From contig NZ_KI912266.1 in assembly GCF_000235425.2 (NCBI RefSeq), positions 2,060,188 through 2,124,187 on the forward strand: a stretch of 64,000 nt of DNA, in the 5' to 3' direction. The stretch comes from Pseudofrankia saprophytica. Lineage in GTDB: Bacteria; Actinomycetota; Actinomycetes; Frankiales; Frankiaceae. The notes under the pieces were generated by a model. That model saw nothing but the letters and a program-made list of their open reading frames with translations, searched no databases and was not told the origin of the DNA. A program made the translations under genes and the position numbers. This document shows, piece by piece, positions 26,549-35,707 of this stretch. Numbering within the stretch: the stretch's first letter is position 1; every line of letters starts with the position of its first letter.

Positions 26549-27283
26549 CACTGTCAGGCGGCGGTAGCCGCCGAGCCAGGCGAGCGTCCTCTCGATCTTC
26601 CACCTGTGCCGGCCGAGACGGTCGGCGCGCTCGACACCACGCCGCGCGATGCGGGGGTGATGTGGCGTCGGCGCAGGTAACGGCGCAGTTCCGGGAAGTC
26701 GTAGCCCTTGTCGGCCCGCAGCTTCGCCGGCCGCCGCCGGCGGGGGCCGTGGCGGGACCGGATCGACGGGATGCTGGCGACCAGCGGGAGCAGGACCTGG
26801 CTGTCGTGCAGGTTCGCCCCTGTGACCGCGACGACCAGCGGCAGCCCGGCCGCGTCGGCCAGGACATGGATTTTCGACCCTTTCTTTCCGCGATCGACCG
26901 GGTTCGGACCGGTCAGAGATCCCCTTTTTTCGCGCGCAGGCTGGCCGCGTCCACGATCACCGACGACCAGTCGAGCCCGCCGGCCTCGCCGTGGGCGTCC
27001 AGGACCTTCTGGTGCAGCCGGGACCAGACCCGTGCCCGGGTCCCAGTCCTGGAACCGGCGGTGTGCCCGTGGGCACCGCCACCCCGAACTCGGCGGGCAG
27101 ATGCCGCCAGGCGCAGCCCGCGGTCAGCACGTAGACGACCGCGGTGAACACCGCCCGGTCCTCGACCGGCGCGGTCCCGCCGCCCTGCGGGCGGACCTCG
27201 AACCGCAGCAGCAGCGGTTCCACCAGCTCCCACAGATCGTCAGGGACCAGCCGTAGAGCCAGGCTGTTCTCCATAACATCCAT
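26549..27283 (-). pseudogene. broken IS5-type transposase (5' part; 3' end at 25130-25228)
   Basis: Starts MDVMENSLALRLVPDDLWEL at 27283, reading ECF-typical IS5 helices (TAGCAWRHLPAEFGV). The frame is lost near 27070. The core continues in other frames: KIHVLADAAGLPLVVAVTG, LRADKGYDFPELRRYLR, and the glutamate signature WKIERTLAWLGGYRRLTV. There the IS110 element begins. Beyond it, at 25130-25228, the tail resumes as RYERNGRNFLGFLSLAAAIT and stops. At least two frameshifts plus the insertion. Confidence 0.
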
Positions 27284-27509
27284 GATCAGAGATGTACCCG
27301 AACTACCACACGAGACACGCTCTAAGTCACGTCCCCGCTCGGTGGCCTCAACCCGAAGGAAGCCAGCCACTTACGCACGGTCGTCTCCTGCTCTGTTAGG
27401 ACGGTCAAGACGGGCTCGCCGCCCCAGGGTCCCGGATCCGGTGCAGCTAAGTCTTGAGATCCAAGGCGAGTTCTGGCACCCCTGGCGTCCCGTCGGCTCA
27501 CTGCGACGG

Positions 27510-28463
27510 TCAGGTGCGGAGTTTGGTGGCGAAGACGGCAGCCTGGGTGCGGCTTTCGAGGCCGAGTTTGGAGAGCATGCTGGCGACGTAGTTCTTCACG
27601 GTCTTTTCGGCGAGGTACATGCGGTTCGCAATCTGGCGGTTGGTCAGGCCCTCGGCGATGAGCGCCAGGATGCGTCGTTCCTGGTCGTTGAGGCCGACGA
27701 GGCGCCCGTCCTCGGCCGGACCCTGGCGCAGCCGGTAGAGGACGCGGGGGGCCACCTCGGGGTCGAGCAGCGACTGGCCGGCGGCGACGCGGCGGACGGC
27801 GTCGACGAGCGCCGCGCCGCGGATCTGCTTGAGCACGTACCCGGCGGCGCCGGCCATGATCGCAGCGAACAGGGCCTCTTCGTCGTCGAACGACGTCAGG
27901 ATCAGGCAGGCGATGGTGGAGTCGTTGGAGCGGACCTGGCGGCAGACCTCGATGCCGCTGCCGTCCTGCAGCCGGGCGTCGAGGACGGCGACATCCGGAC
28001 GCAGCGCCATGATCTGCTCGAGGGCCTCGTCGGCGCGGCCGGCCTCGCCGACGATCTCGACGTCCGGCTCGTGGGAGAGCAGGTCGCGCACGCCGCGGCG
28101 GACGACCTCGTGATCGTCGAGCAGAAAGGTGCGGATTGTGCGGCTCGGCAGCGGCGGGTCGTCCGCCGGCACGGTCGCCGTGTCGGAAGGGATCTGCTGG
28201 GTCTGGGCGGCCTCTTGGTTGCTACGGTTGGGGAACAGGGCGGCTAGCCGATGGGCGGCGTGTCTGTCTCCGACATCGACACGGTCGCGCAGACCGTCAA
28301 GGTCACCGTGTTGGGCGAGCAGGTCGGCCACAAGGGACGCGACCTCGTCCACCTGGGCCGGCGGGGTGCGCTCGCGCAACTCGCGTCCACCTGCGCTGCC
28401 CAGCGAGGACTGCTCGATGAGTGCGTCAATCTGACCGTCATCAGACCCGTTCGATCGTGTCAC
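27510..28463 (-). CDS. NarL/DevR-type response regulator with a helical N-terminal extension
   Basis: 317 residues from GTG 28463, overlapping the stop of the upstream gene (GTGA). Residues 109-225 are the receiver: acidic pocket LLDDHEVVRRG, phospho-acceptor Asp162 in VAVLDARLQDGSG, Lys in YVLKQIRGAAL. Residues about 250-310 are a LuxR HTH (GLTNRQIANRMYLAEKTVKN). The first 108 residues are unusual for the family. They include VADLLAQHGDLDGLRDRVDV and GDRHAAHRLAALF, resembling the short helical repeats found in some Frankia regulators, probably for protein contacts. No histidine kinase is nearby. The coupled sigma-like gene suggests they act in one circuit. Confidence 0.
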   Translation of the reverse strand: MTRSNGSDDGQIDALIEQSSLGSAGGRELRERTPPAQVDEVASLVADLLAQHGDLDGLRDRVDVGDRHAAHRLAALFPNRSNQEAAQTQQIPSDTATVPADDPPLPSRTIRTFLLDDHEVVRRGVRDLLSHEPDVEIVGEAGRADEALEQIMALRPDVAVLDARLQDGSGIEVCRQVRSNDSTIACLILTSFDDEEALFAAIMAGAAGYVLKQIRGAALVDAVRRVAAGQSLLDPEVAPRVLYRLRQGPAEDGRLVGLNDQERRILALIAEGLTNRQIANRMYLAEKTVKNYVASMLSKLGLESRTQAAVFATKLRT

Positions 28464-29323
28464 TTCTGGTCACCCTCTTGCCCATCCCGACTTTTTTCTC
28501 TGATCCGCCATCGGTACAGCGCACCCTCAACGGCCCGGACTGACACTCCCAGCAGTTCGGAGATCGCTCGCTGGCTGTAGCCGTCGATGGTCAGGGCCGC
28601 GATCATCCCGGTCCGAGGATCGACCCGTCGGAGGTCCTCGAGAACCTGGTGGTTGCCAAGCATGCGCACCGCCGGGTCGGCGCCGGGATCGGCGGTCGGC
28701 TCGCTTGTCCGCGCCACGGCGCGTTGGGCACGCGCCCATTTCTCCTGTTCGACCCGCCGCTTGCGGAACTCGTTGGGGAAGACGTAGAGGCAGGAACCCA
28801 TGAAATAGGTCGTCAGGCTCGCACCGCCCTCGACGCGCCATCCGCCACCAAGGAGCGCACGTTCCCTGAAACGACCCAGCGCGACGGCGATGGTGATCGT
28901 CGCCAACTCATCCCGGGCGTCCCGGTCCCGGAAGAGTTCGTCTAGCTCACGGTCATTCGGATGCAGGGGGAAGCCGCGGTCTGCGACGAGCTGGAATACA
29001 TACCCGGAGTGCATCCAGGACCGCAGCACCGCCAAGCCGTAGCGGGCGAGTTCGGTCTCGAAGCGCTGGTACTGGCGGCCGGTGAAGTTCGAGCGAGCCA
29101 GCGCGTCTCGCAACTGCTGGTCCGCGAGGCGGCGCTCCAGGTTCTCCGCGTCACGACACGTGTCCTCGACGTGGTCCTTTCCGACTCCGCGGAGGACCTC
29201 CGTCAAAGGCACTGGCGCCTCAAGGACGTCGTCAGGCGTTTTTCGGGGTTGTACTCCCTGAGCGGAGGCGGGCGCGGCGGGCCTAAAGGCCACTGCCTGC
29301 CCCTCGTCGCTCATCGCCGTCAC
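28460..29323 (-). CDS. sigma-factor-like protein with C-terminal region-4 HTH
   Basis: 287 residues. The middle part (YVFQLVADRGFPLHPNDREL; ITIAVALGRFRERALLGGGW; YFMGSCLYVFPNEFRKRRVE) resembles a diverged ECF sigma region 2. The C-terminus (TIDGYSQRAISELLGVSVRA then VEGALYRWR) is a sigma-70 region 4 helix-turn-helix. It overlaps the response regulator start by 4 bases, so translation is coupled. It may act as an alternative sigma factor or as a DNA-binding relative. In-frame ATGs at 29323 and 29314 are both possible. Moderate confidence in family, low in role. Confidence 0.
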   Translation of the reverse strand: MTAMSDEGQAVAFRPAAPASAQGVQPRKTPDDVLEAPVPLTEVLRGVGKDHVEDTCRDAENLERRLADQQLRDALARSNFTGRQYQRFETELARYGLAVLRSWMHSGYVFQLVADRGFPLHPNDRELDELFRDRDARDELATITIAVALGRFRERALLGGGWRVEGGASLTTYFMGSCLYVFPNEFRKRRVEQEKWARAQRAVARTSEPTADPGADPAVRMLGNHQVLEDLRRVDPRTGMIAALTIDGYSQRAISELLGVSVRAVEGALYRWRIREKSRDGQEGDQK

Positions 29324-29567
29324 GCATCCGATCTTCTCGTCGTGCGGAGCCCTGGCTACTGCCCACTCGCACTCCGCGCCGGTTCGAGGAGACAGATGCG
29401 GCGCCTCGTAGGTGCACCGCCCCCGGGTACCCCACGGCGATTCTCAAGATTTTTTCAAGCCGATCGACCAGCCGGCACTGACGGGCTCCTTCGCAAGCCA
29501 GGCGTGGGGATCGGCGCGCTTCTCGACGTACCAACGGCGTCCGCTCGTCACCCGTCGGAGGTCTCGC

Positions 29568-29759
29568 ATGCCGCCCTCGCAACCTGGTCCGCTGCTCACC
29601 GTTCGCGCAGCCCTGGTGATGCTGCTGGCGTTGGTCGTAGGCGTGCTGGCCGGCGGTCTGTCCTACCTTGCCGATCCGTCCCTACCCTCCGCCATCCTCG
29701 TCGGCGGAGGGGCCGCCGGAGGCGGCCTGCTGCTGTTTCATGCCGTGATCGGCACATGA
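29568..29759 (+). CDS. small two-helix membrane protein
   Basis: 63 residues from ATG 29568, with an ideal GGAGG 7 bases upstream. Two transmembrane segments are obvious: VRAALVMLLALVVGVLAGGL and AILVGGGAAGGGLLLFHAVI. Such short proteins are common hypothetical genes in actinomycetes. It diverges from the sigma-like gene. Function not known. Confidence 0.
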   Translation: MPPSQPGPLLTVRAALVMLLALVVGVLAGGLSYLADPSLPSAILVGGGAAGGGLLLFHAVIGT

Positions 29760-29805
29760 CGAGACTCGAAACGCCAGCCGCGTCGGCGCGTCCCGACCGC
29801 GTACC

Positions 29806-31042
29806 TGCCGAAAAGTACGTCCGGGCAGGTCAGGCTGCATGCTCGTACTCGTGCAGGATCCCGCCGAGCCGGTCGTGTCGGTGGATGGTGAGGTGGGTGA
29901 GCCGGTTCGGGTCGGTGATCGGTTCGGGCAGCGGGCGCCGTGGTCTGGCGTTGGCGATGCCCTGGTGTGGTCGGTGCGTGTTATAGAACGCCTCGTATGT
30001 ACGGAGTGCGTGCAGAAGATGGCGCTGGTTCCAAATCAGGGTCTGGTCGAGCAGTTCTCGGCGGCAGGTCCGTACCCACCGTTCCATGATCGCGTTTATC
30101 CGTGAGGCTTGAACACCGCCTCGCACGACCGTGATTCCGGCGTCGGCGAGGATCGCATCGAACAGGGCTGGGTATTTGCCGTCGCCGTCGCGGATGAGGA
30201 AACGGGCGGTCGAGGCGGCGTCGTGGAGGTCCATGGCGAGGTTGCGGGCGGCCTGGGTCACCCAGGCGGCGGTGGGATGCGCGGTGGCGCCCAGGATCCG
30301 GATGCGCCGGGTGGAGTGTTCGATCACCGCGAGGATGTAGAGGCGTGTCCCGGTCAGGGTCACGGTCTCGAAGAAGTCGGCGGCCAGCAGGGCGTGCGCC
30401 TGGGTGCGCAGGAAGTCGGCCCAGGTGGTGACGGTCCGGTTGGGCGGGGTCGATGCCTGCCTCGCGCAGGATCTCCCAGACCGTGGACGGGGCGACCTTG
30501 ATGCCGAGGACCAGGAGCTCGCCGTGTATCCGTCTGTAGCCCCACCCGCTGTTCTCCCGGGCCAGACGCAACACGAGGGCACGGATCGAGGCCACAGTGT
30601 GGGGCCGGCCGCGCCGCTTGGGGCGGGAGGCGGCGGCGTGGTGGCGGGCGATCAGATTGCGGTGCCAGCGTAGGACGGTCTCCGGGCGCACGAGTAGCCG
30701 CAGGCGGTGCAGTGTTGGCCGCGGCAGCGCGTGCAGGAGTGCCGCGAGCAGGGCGCGGTCGGTGGACTGGAACTGGATCCTTTGGCCGTCGAGCTGGCGT
30801 TGGAGCACGGCGATCTGGTGTCGCAGGGTGAGGATCTCGATGTCCTTGTCGCGGTCACCGCGGGGCAGCAGGCGCAGCAGCGCGAAGACGTTCGCGACAC
30901 CGAGGTAGGTCAGCCGAAGCACCATGAACCGGCATCCTCGCCCAGCACCCGGTCCTGCCGGACGAGGGCCCGACGCTGGGAGGGCCACGATCGGTCCCGA
31001 CGGCTGCGACCGCCCTGACCAGGGCGGATGGCATATTCGGCA
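29806..31042 (-). mobile_element. 1237-bp insertion sequence, copy 1
   Basis: Left end TGCCGAAAAGTACGTCCGGG and the reverse complement of the right end TGCCGAATATGCCATCCGCC form imperfect inverted repeats. The length, 1237 bp, is identical to the copy at 48711-49947. It interrupts the gene at 31043-31941. No target duplication seen. Confidence 0.
29830..30925 (-). pseudogene. integrase-core transposase of the 1237-bp IS, frameshifted
   Basis: Starts MVLRLTYLGVANVFALLRLL at 30925 and reads the HTH region (NSGWGYRRIHGELLVLGIKV) to about 30450. There the sequence GACCCCGCCCAACCGGACC is two bases shorter than the equivalent in copy 2, and the frame changes. The catalytic part continues in the other frame: LAADFFETVTLTGTRLYI, FLIRDGDGKYPALFDAIL, INAIMERWVRTCRRELLD, ending GGILHEYEHAA. 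Not functional as read. Confidence 0.
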
Positions 31043-31941
31043 GGCACAGGGTTGTTCGCACCACGGCGTGGTGGGCGCGACTTTCGCGGGCGGGGTGGTT
31101 CGGCGCGTGCGGCGGTGGCGGTGAGGGCGTCAAGGAGCCGGGGCATCCCTTCGCTCCCGGCGACATCGACGGCCATCCCGGCGAGGTCGTCGTGCAGGAG
31201 CAGGGCCTGGAGCGGGTCGGCGGTGTTGGCGACCAGGCTCCAGCCGTCGCCGGCCGCTTGGATGAGGTGTCCGCCGCCGGAGGCTCGGCGGGATCGCACG
31301 GAGCCCGGGGGCGGGTGCTCAGCGCTGGCGAGCAGCCAGACGTCTCGCAGGGCTCGGGTCACGGCCGGATGGTCCGATGCCTGCGTCCGGGGTAGCAGGT
31401 CGGTGTAGCGGATGGGTGATTCGAGGTCGGTGTCGCCCCAGTTGTACTGGTCGAACTGTCGATCGAGCCGGTTGCGGGTGTCGGACAGGTCCTCGGCGAG
31501 CCGGTCGGCCATGCGTCGCCTCCCTGTCTTCGCCCAGCCCTCGGCCGCGTGGAGTACCGGGCCGGCGCTGGTCGGGTCGTGCGGCGCCGGCCTGTCGGCG
31601 AGTGCCAGGTCGCATCCGATCGGCCAGCCGGGGTGGGTCGCGGTGATGTCGTCTGGGTCGACGTCAAGGCTGGCTTCGTTTCCCATGTGCCAGATCGACA
31701 GGACGGCCGCGACCTGTTCGACGTCGGTGCAGACCTGGGTCCAGCGCGCGCCGTCGCGGTCTTGGCCGAGTAGGAGGGCGTAGCCGTCAGAGTGGGCGGG
31801 CAGGCCGAGGGTGGCACAGGCGGTGGGGTAGTTGTCGCCGAGTTCGCCGGGAAACTCGACGGGGTTACACAGCGCCGCGGTGACTGTCACGAACCCGGCG
31901 GGCGGTGTCTGCGCCGGAGTGCTCCGCTGCGTCTGCGTCAT
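31043..31941 (-). pseudogene. unknown protein, 3' end removed by the 1237-bp IS
   Basis: Start ATG 31941 (MTQTQRSTPAQTPPAGFVTV) with GGGGAG 5 bases upstream. About 299 residues are left before the IS boundary; beyond it the frame runs on into IS sequence. Recognisable only as soluble, tryptophan-containing sequence (DGARWTQVCTDVEQVAAVLS; DRQFDQYNWGDTDLESPIRY; GWSLVANTADPLQALLLHDD). No family identified. The C-terminal part just before the IS is basic (RPRKSRPPRRGAN), so only a little may be missing. Confidence 0.
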
Positions 31942-32386
31942 GGATCTCCCCTTGGTATCGGGTCTGGGCGACACCTGCCCCTCGTCGCAGGATCTCCCTC
32001 CCTTGGGGCAGGCGACACCTGGACGCAGCTCCCGGTGCGTCCGTGTGGACGGCCTGCCGGTGTTCGCCCCGTTCGGACCGGCGACCAGCTCCGTTGCGTC
32101 TTGGCGAAGTACCTTGACCCACGTCAGTTCCGGGCATCGGCTGAATTTGATCTCAAATGAGAATCATCCGGCCCGTGGCGAGACGATGCCCGTACGACGG
32201 AATTGCTCGCCGGTCGGGCTGGGTAGGAGGCTTGAGAATCGGCCTTCCGGTGGATGAGAAGTGTCCTGGTATGCCACGGCTAGTCGCGTCCCGATCTTTG
32301 ATCTACACTCTGCACTCCGCTTCGGTGGCCGGTAGGCGCACCCCCGTCGCCCACCGGCGCCGAAGCGTCCCAGGTTGACGGCCCCG
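31942..32386. other. 445 bp, no clear gene
   Basis: Upstream of the truncated gene at 31941. The decamer GGCGACACCT occurs twice (about 31971 and 32018), which may be a regulatory repeat; otherwise no structure or start signals recognised. Confidence 0.
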
Positions 32387-32818
32387 TTACTGCCGGGGAG
32401 CCCGAGGCGGCTCCGGGCTTCGGGGCGACGTCTGGTCGAGGACAGCTTCTGTGAGGGCCGCGCGGTGTTCCCGCAGGCCGTATCGGGGTGCAGGTCCGGC
32501 GCAGATTTCCAGGAGTCGTTCGACCGGCCAGCTGACGCCGATTCCTTGCCTGGTCAGGTACAGCGCCAGATGGCGGGGCTCCGGTTCGGCGTGGTCGGTG
32601 AGTAGGCCGGCGACCAGTCGGCGCAGTAGCGGCAGGGCCTCGTTCGGGTTGGTGAGCGCGGTCAGGTCGGTCGTCGTGTGGAAGGTGAGCAGGGTGTCGG
32701 CCACGAGCGCGTCCGGTCCCGCGCCAGCCATGCCGCCGGCGAGGACCAGGCCGCTGGCCCCCCGAGCGCGCAGCCGGAAGGAGGTCACATCAGCCTGATG
32801 ATCGCAGCCGGTCGCCAA
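32387..32818 (-). CDS. hypothetical protein
   Basis: 143 residues with plausible codon use: a gly-rich strand (ASGLVLAGGMAGAGPDALVA), then helical sequence (ALPLLRRLVAGLLTDHAEPE; GVSWPVERLLEICAG) and a proline-rich end. No family recognised and no strong ribosome binding site ahead of ATG 32818. The same orientation as the truncated gene at 31941 suggests they belonged together. Low to moderate confidence. Confidence 0.
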   Translation of the reverse strand: MATGCDHQADVTSFRLRARGASGLVLAGGMAGAGPDALVADTLLTFHTTTDLTALTNPNEALPLLRRLVAGLLTDHAEPEPRHLALYLTRQGIGVSWPVERLLEICAGPAPRYGLREHRAALTEAVLDQTSPRSPEPPRAPRQ

Positions 32819-33279
32819 TAGTCGATCATCAGGGGGCCAGATCGATCACAAGATCAGTCTGGATCCAAGACTCGCTGCCAGAGCCACTGGAGGGTAGCTG
32901 TCTGCTGGGAGCCCGAAAATCTGTCCCCGCTGTACTAGACATCCGGCGGCGTCCTGGGTACAGTTCCTCTCGTAGCCAAGGGAGTCGATGGTCGTGGCAG
33001 ACAGGAACTGCCGCGAGCAGGATGGTGGCCAGGGCAGGCCGTCGAGCATCACCGCAACAAGTTCGGCAGAACCCAGTCAGGTGACCCATGAGGAGAGGGG
33101 AGCAGGCACCATCAGGATCGCCCGGGCGATGGTCATGTTCGCTCGGACGCCGCGCAGGCCCCGGATTGGAAGGTGGTCCCCGGTCACGCATATGCGATCC
33201 CCGCACCCCCGCCCTCTCGGGTGGGCAGGCGGGTTCCAGAACCCGGCGCGTCTTGGCCGGTAGATGGTGGTGAACCCTC
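32819..33279. other. about 460 bp without a supportable gene
   Basis: Upstream flank of the MerR gene. Only overlapping GC-rich open frames without recognisable protein sequence. Confidence 0.
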
Positions 33280-33309
33280 GGGGCCCGGTGCCAGATGGCA
33301 CCGGGCCCC
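33280..33309. terminator. 13-bp stem-loop ahead of the MerR gene
   Basis: GGGGCCCGGTGCC with an AGAT loop and a perfect complement. It has no T-run, so it may be a terminator, an attenuator in the MerR leader, or a processing structure; it ends 22 bases before the MerR start codon. Confidence 0.
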
Positions 33310-33331
33310 TCGACGTGTCCCGAGAGGCGCG

Positions 33332-33685
33332 ATGACCCCTGAAAGCCCATCCAGGCCGGCCGACAGTCTCGACGACGACGACTACCCCGCCTACACCATG
33401 GGCCGCGCGGCCGCGATGCTCGGCACAACGCCGGCCTTCCTGCGGACCCTCGGCGAAGCCCGCCTGATCACTCCGCTGCGCTCCGAAGGCGGCCACCGCC
33501 GCTACTCCCGCTACCAGCTACGCATCGCCGCCCGCGTCCGCGAGCTCGTCGACCAGGGCATGGCGATCGAGGCCGCCTGCCGCATCGTCATCCTCGAAGA
33601 CCAACTCGCCGAAGCCCACAAGATCAACCAGCAACTACGCGACAACCAGCCGACCAGCCAGCCGTCGACCGCCGAAACCCCCTGA
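33332..33685 (+). CDS. MerR-family regulator
   Basis: 117 residues from ATG 33332 with GAGAGG upstream. N-terminal winged helix: YTMGRAAAMLGTTPAFLRTL, then the wing LITPLRSEGGHRRYSRYQL, then a dimerisation helix (VRELVDQGMAIEAACRIVIL). There is no C-terminal ligand domain, as in HspR-type members. Its position near Hsp20 suggests control of the small heat-shock gene; HAIR-like operator sites were not found by eye. Stress role inferred. Confidence 0.
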   Translation: MTPESPSRPADSLDDDDYPAYTMGRAAAMLGTTPAFLRTLGEARLITPLRSEGGHRRYSRYQLRIAARVRELVDQGMAIEAACRIVILEDQLAEAHKINQQLRDNQPTSQPSTAETP

Positions 33686-33832
33686 CACACAAACCGGCGA
33701 CACGAGCGGCCCGACATGGGGACCCGCCCTTCTCCCGAAGCGAGGATTGAACGCGACGCCGTAGGTCACCCGCCGTAGACCCGAGACGACACAGTCACGG
33801 CAGGACAGCGTCGATGTTGTCGCCCCGAGGGG

Positions 33833-34255
33833 TCAGTCGAGTTCGACCCAGACGCGTTTACCGGCGCCATGGGTCTCGACTCCCCACCGGGCGGTGAGCA
33901 CATCGACGATGTGCATCCCACGGCCCCGCTCATCGGAATCGACGATCTCCCGAGCCATCGGCCGCACCGACGACCCATCAGCGAGCTCCAGACGCAACAC
34001 CGCACCAGTGACCCGAAGCTCCAACCGCAGCTGCCCCCGTTCACCGGCGTGCTGCACAGCGTTCGTCACCAGCTCCGACACCACCACCACCGCGGCATCG
34101 TCAGGCCAGCAACAACCCCCGCAGCACCTCCCGAGCAGCGCCCACGGAACGCGCATCGAACGGGAGATCCACACTGGCCGACCAGCCCCTGTCGCGCACC
34201 GCGACCAACCCCTCACCCCGCCGATCATGTCTCTCGCCGGCCCTCCTGCCCACCC
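33833..34255 (-). pseudogene. RsbW-like ATP-binding regulator (HATPase_c_2), frameshifted
   Basis: The C-terminal part is a clear anti-sigma-type GHKL ATPase: VVVVSELVTNAVQHAGERGQ (N box), LRLELADGSSVRP (G1) and ERGRGMHIVDVLTARWGVE (G2). The N-terminal part SVDLPFDARSVGAAREVLRG lies in another frame and hits TGA at GCCTGACG. If TGGCC were repeated once more there (TGGCCTGGCC), the frame would be restored as LLLAWPDDAAV, so a 5-bp slippage deletion is the simplest explanation. Probably inactive unless the deletion is a sequencing error. Confidence 0.
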
Positions 34256-34651
34256 ATGGACTCAACGAACCGCGCCCGCGGGCGGCCCCTCCGCGTAGCC
34301 CACCACCGCGTCAAGCGGATCTTCACCGCTCCTGCCAACCCGGCCCCCGCCGGCGCGCTGCCGGCCTGCGGGTCCAGCAGCCTGCTGGGCTGGTCCTCGT
34401 CGTCGCGTCCACCACGACAGCCGGTCCTAGGCCTGGACGCGACGGCCTTACTACTGAGCCGTACACCCCCTGGGCAGGGTCGCCATCGGACGGTCTCACG
34501 GGGCGCCTTCGGGGATTCCGCCTGGACGGCCGACCGGGGTCTTGCCTCAGATGTGTCGCCGGTGCTATAAAAAATCTGGGTCAGCCAACACAGATAAGTG
34601 GTGACCCAACGCTCTGATCGACAAGATCGTGATCGTGGAGGTGGAGTTCCG
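34256..34651. other. about 400 bp between the ATPase remnant and hsp20
   Basis: No gene recognised. The last 80 bp, unusually AT-rich for the window (CTATAAAAAATCTGG at about 34564), are the likely promoter area of the Hsp20 gene. Confidence 0.
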
Positions 34652-35083
34652 ATGTTGGTGCGCACCGACCCGTTCCGGGAGCTGGACCGGCTCAGCCAGC
34701 AGGTGCTCGGCACCCTGGGCACGGTGGCCCGTCCGACCGGGATGCCGATCGACGCCTGGCGCGAGGGCGAGGAGTTCGTAGCGGAGTTCGACCTGCCCGG
34801 GGTGGACCCCGCCACCGTTGACCTGGACGTCGAACGCAACGTGCTGACCGTGCGCGCGGAACGTCCGGCGCTGAAGGGGAACGGCGAGGTCCTGGTCGCC
34901 GAGCGGCCCCGCGGAGTGTTCAGCCGCCAGCTGATCCTCGGCGACAACCTGGACACGGAGAAGATCACCGCCAGCTACCACGCCGGGGTGCTGACCCTGC
35001 GAATCCCGGTCGCCGAGAAGGCCAAGCCCCGCAAGATCGCGATCGACACGTCCAGCGACGACCGCCGGGCCATCCACGCCTGA
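34652..35083 (+). CDS. Hsp20/alpha-crystallin small heat-shock protein
   Basis: 143 residues from ATG 34652 behind GGAGGTGGAG. The N-terminus [20 protein letters not shown] is the usual start. The alpha-crystallin domain spans about 35-130: [50 protein letters not shown], and the conserved [20 protein letters not shown]. Role known for the family: ATP-independent holdase that binds unfolding proteins in oligomers. Followed 15 bases later by a small gene, likely in the same transcript, with a terminator at 35475. Confidence 0.
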   Translation: MLVRTDPFRELDRLSQQVLGTLGTVARPTGMPIDAWREGEEFVAEFDLPGVDPATVDLDVERNVLTVRAERPALKGNGEVLVAERPRGVFSRQLILGDNLDTEKITASYHAGVLTLRIPVAEKAKPRKIAIDTSSDDRRAIHA

Positions 35084-35098
35084 CCCGGGGCGGGACCG

Positions 35099-35383
35099 AT
35101 GACGACCCCGCAGGGGGCGGCGCCGGTCCGGCCGGTCGAGGCGCAGCTGGCCGACCTGATCTGCTCCGACCCCGACCTGCTGCAAGCCGAGTTCGACGCG
35201 ATCATCTCGGCCGGGTGGGACAGCGACGTCCCGACAGGCGGGCCGAGACAGCCAGCCACGCCGAGACCAGCATCGCCGAGACCACCACGCACCGCGTGCT
35301 GTCCCCACCCGCACCCATCCGGGCCGCCGGTTACCCGACGACTCCAACGCAGAGCCGGACAGCGGGCGCCGCCCAACAGCTGA
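35099..35383 (+). CDS. small hypothetical protein downstream of hsp20
   Basis: 94 residues. The first half (VEAQLADLICSDPDLLQAEF then DAIISAGWDSD) resembles a short conserved actinobacterial motif (L-C-x-D-x-x-L-V-x-A-E-F-D-A-I-I-A). The second half is proline/arginine-rich and looks like shifted frame or disordered tail. GGGGCGGGAC precedes the ATG. Function unknown; position suggests co-expression with Hsp20. Confidence 0.
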   Translation: MTTPQGAAPVRPVEAQLADLICSDPDLLQAEFDAIISAGWDSDVPTGGPRQPATPRPASPRPPRTACCPHPHPSGPPVTRRLQRRAGQRAPPNS

Positions 35384-35474
35384 ACCATGACATCGAGCCA
35401 GCGGCACGGCGAAGGGAGACATAGCCTCACCACTCACGACCCCAGGGAACGCCCATCAGCACGTCGTGTCGCGC

Positions 35475-35517
35475 GCAGGTCTGGCCCCCGGCCGCCCCTA
35501 CCGAGGGCCAGACCTGC
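35475..35517 (+). terminator. stem-loop after the hsp20 operon
   Basis: A perfect 13-bp stem GCAGGTCTGGCCC with complement at 35505-35517 and a 17-base loop. No T-run; placed 92 bases past the small gene. It may serve both strands. Confidence 0.
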
Positions 35518-35707
35518 CCGACGAGTCCGCGGACGGGAAAGTCACCTTCTCACTGATCTCCAGGAACCTGGTCACAAACTCGTCGATCTCCGAGCCACTC
35601 AGATTGGTCGTCCCCAACCCCGCGCCGAGGCGGAACGCCTGGTACGACGCCAGAAAGTCCGCGCCCGCGAACCGCTTCCCCGTCCCGGCCATTACCTGCA
35701 CCGACAC
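35498..35707 (-). CDS. weak ORF, possible gene remnant
   Basis: From GTG 35707 (or ATG 35695) 69 codons reading KRFAGADFLASYQAFRLGAG and LSGSEIDEFVTRFLEISEKV. The sequence looks protein-like rather than a GC shadow, but no family, start signal or partner was recognised, and its end overlaps the hsp20 terminator. May be the tail of a lost gene. Low confidence. Confidence 0.
   Translation of the reverse strand: MSVQVMAGTGKRFAGADFLASYQAFRLGAGLGTTNLSGSEIDEFVTRFLEISEKVTFPSADSSGRSGPR

Larger units (their letters stand above)
25130..27322 (-). mobile_element. IS5-type element interrupted by an IS110 element
   Basis: Outer ends GAGCTTGTCT (25130) and, reverse complemented from 27322, GAGCGTGTCT, flanked by TA on both sides. 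Its transposase gene is in two parts (25130-25228 and 26549-27283) because an IS110 element sits at 25229-26548. The outer transposase is also frameshifted, so the composite is dead as an IS5. Confidence 0.
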
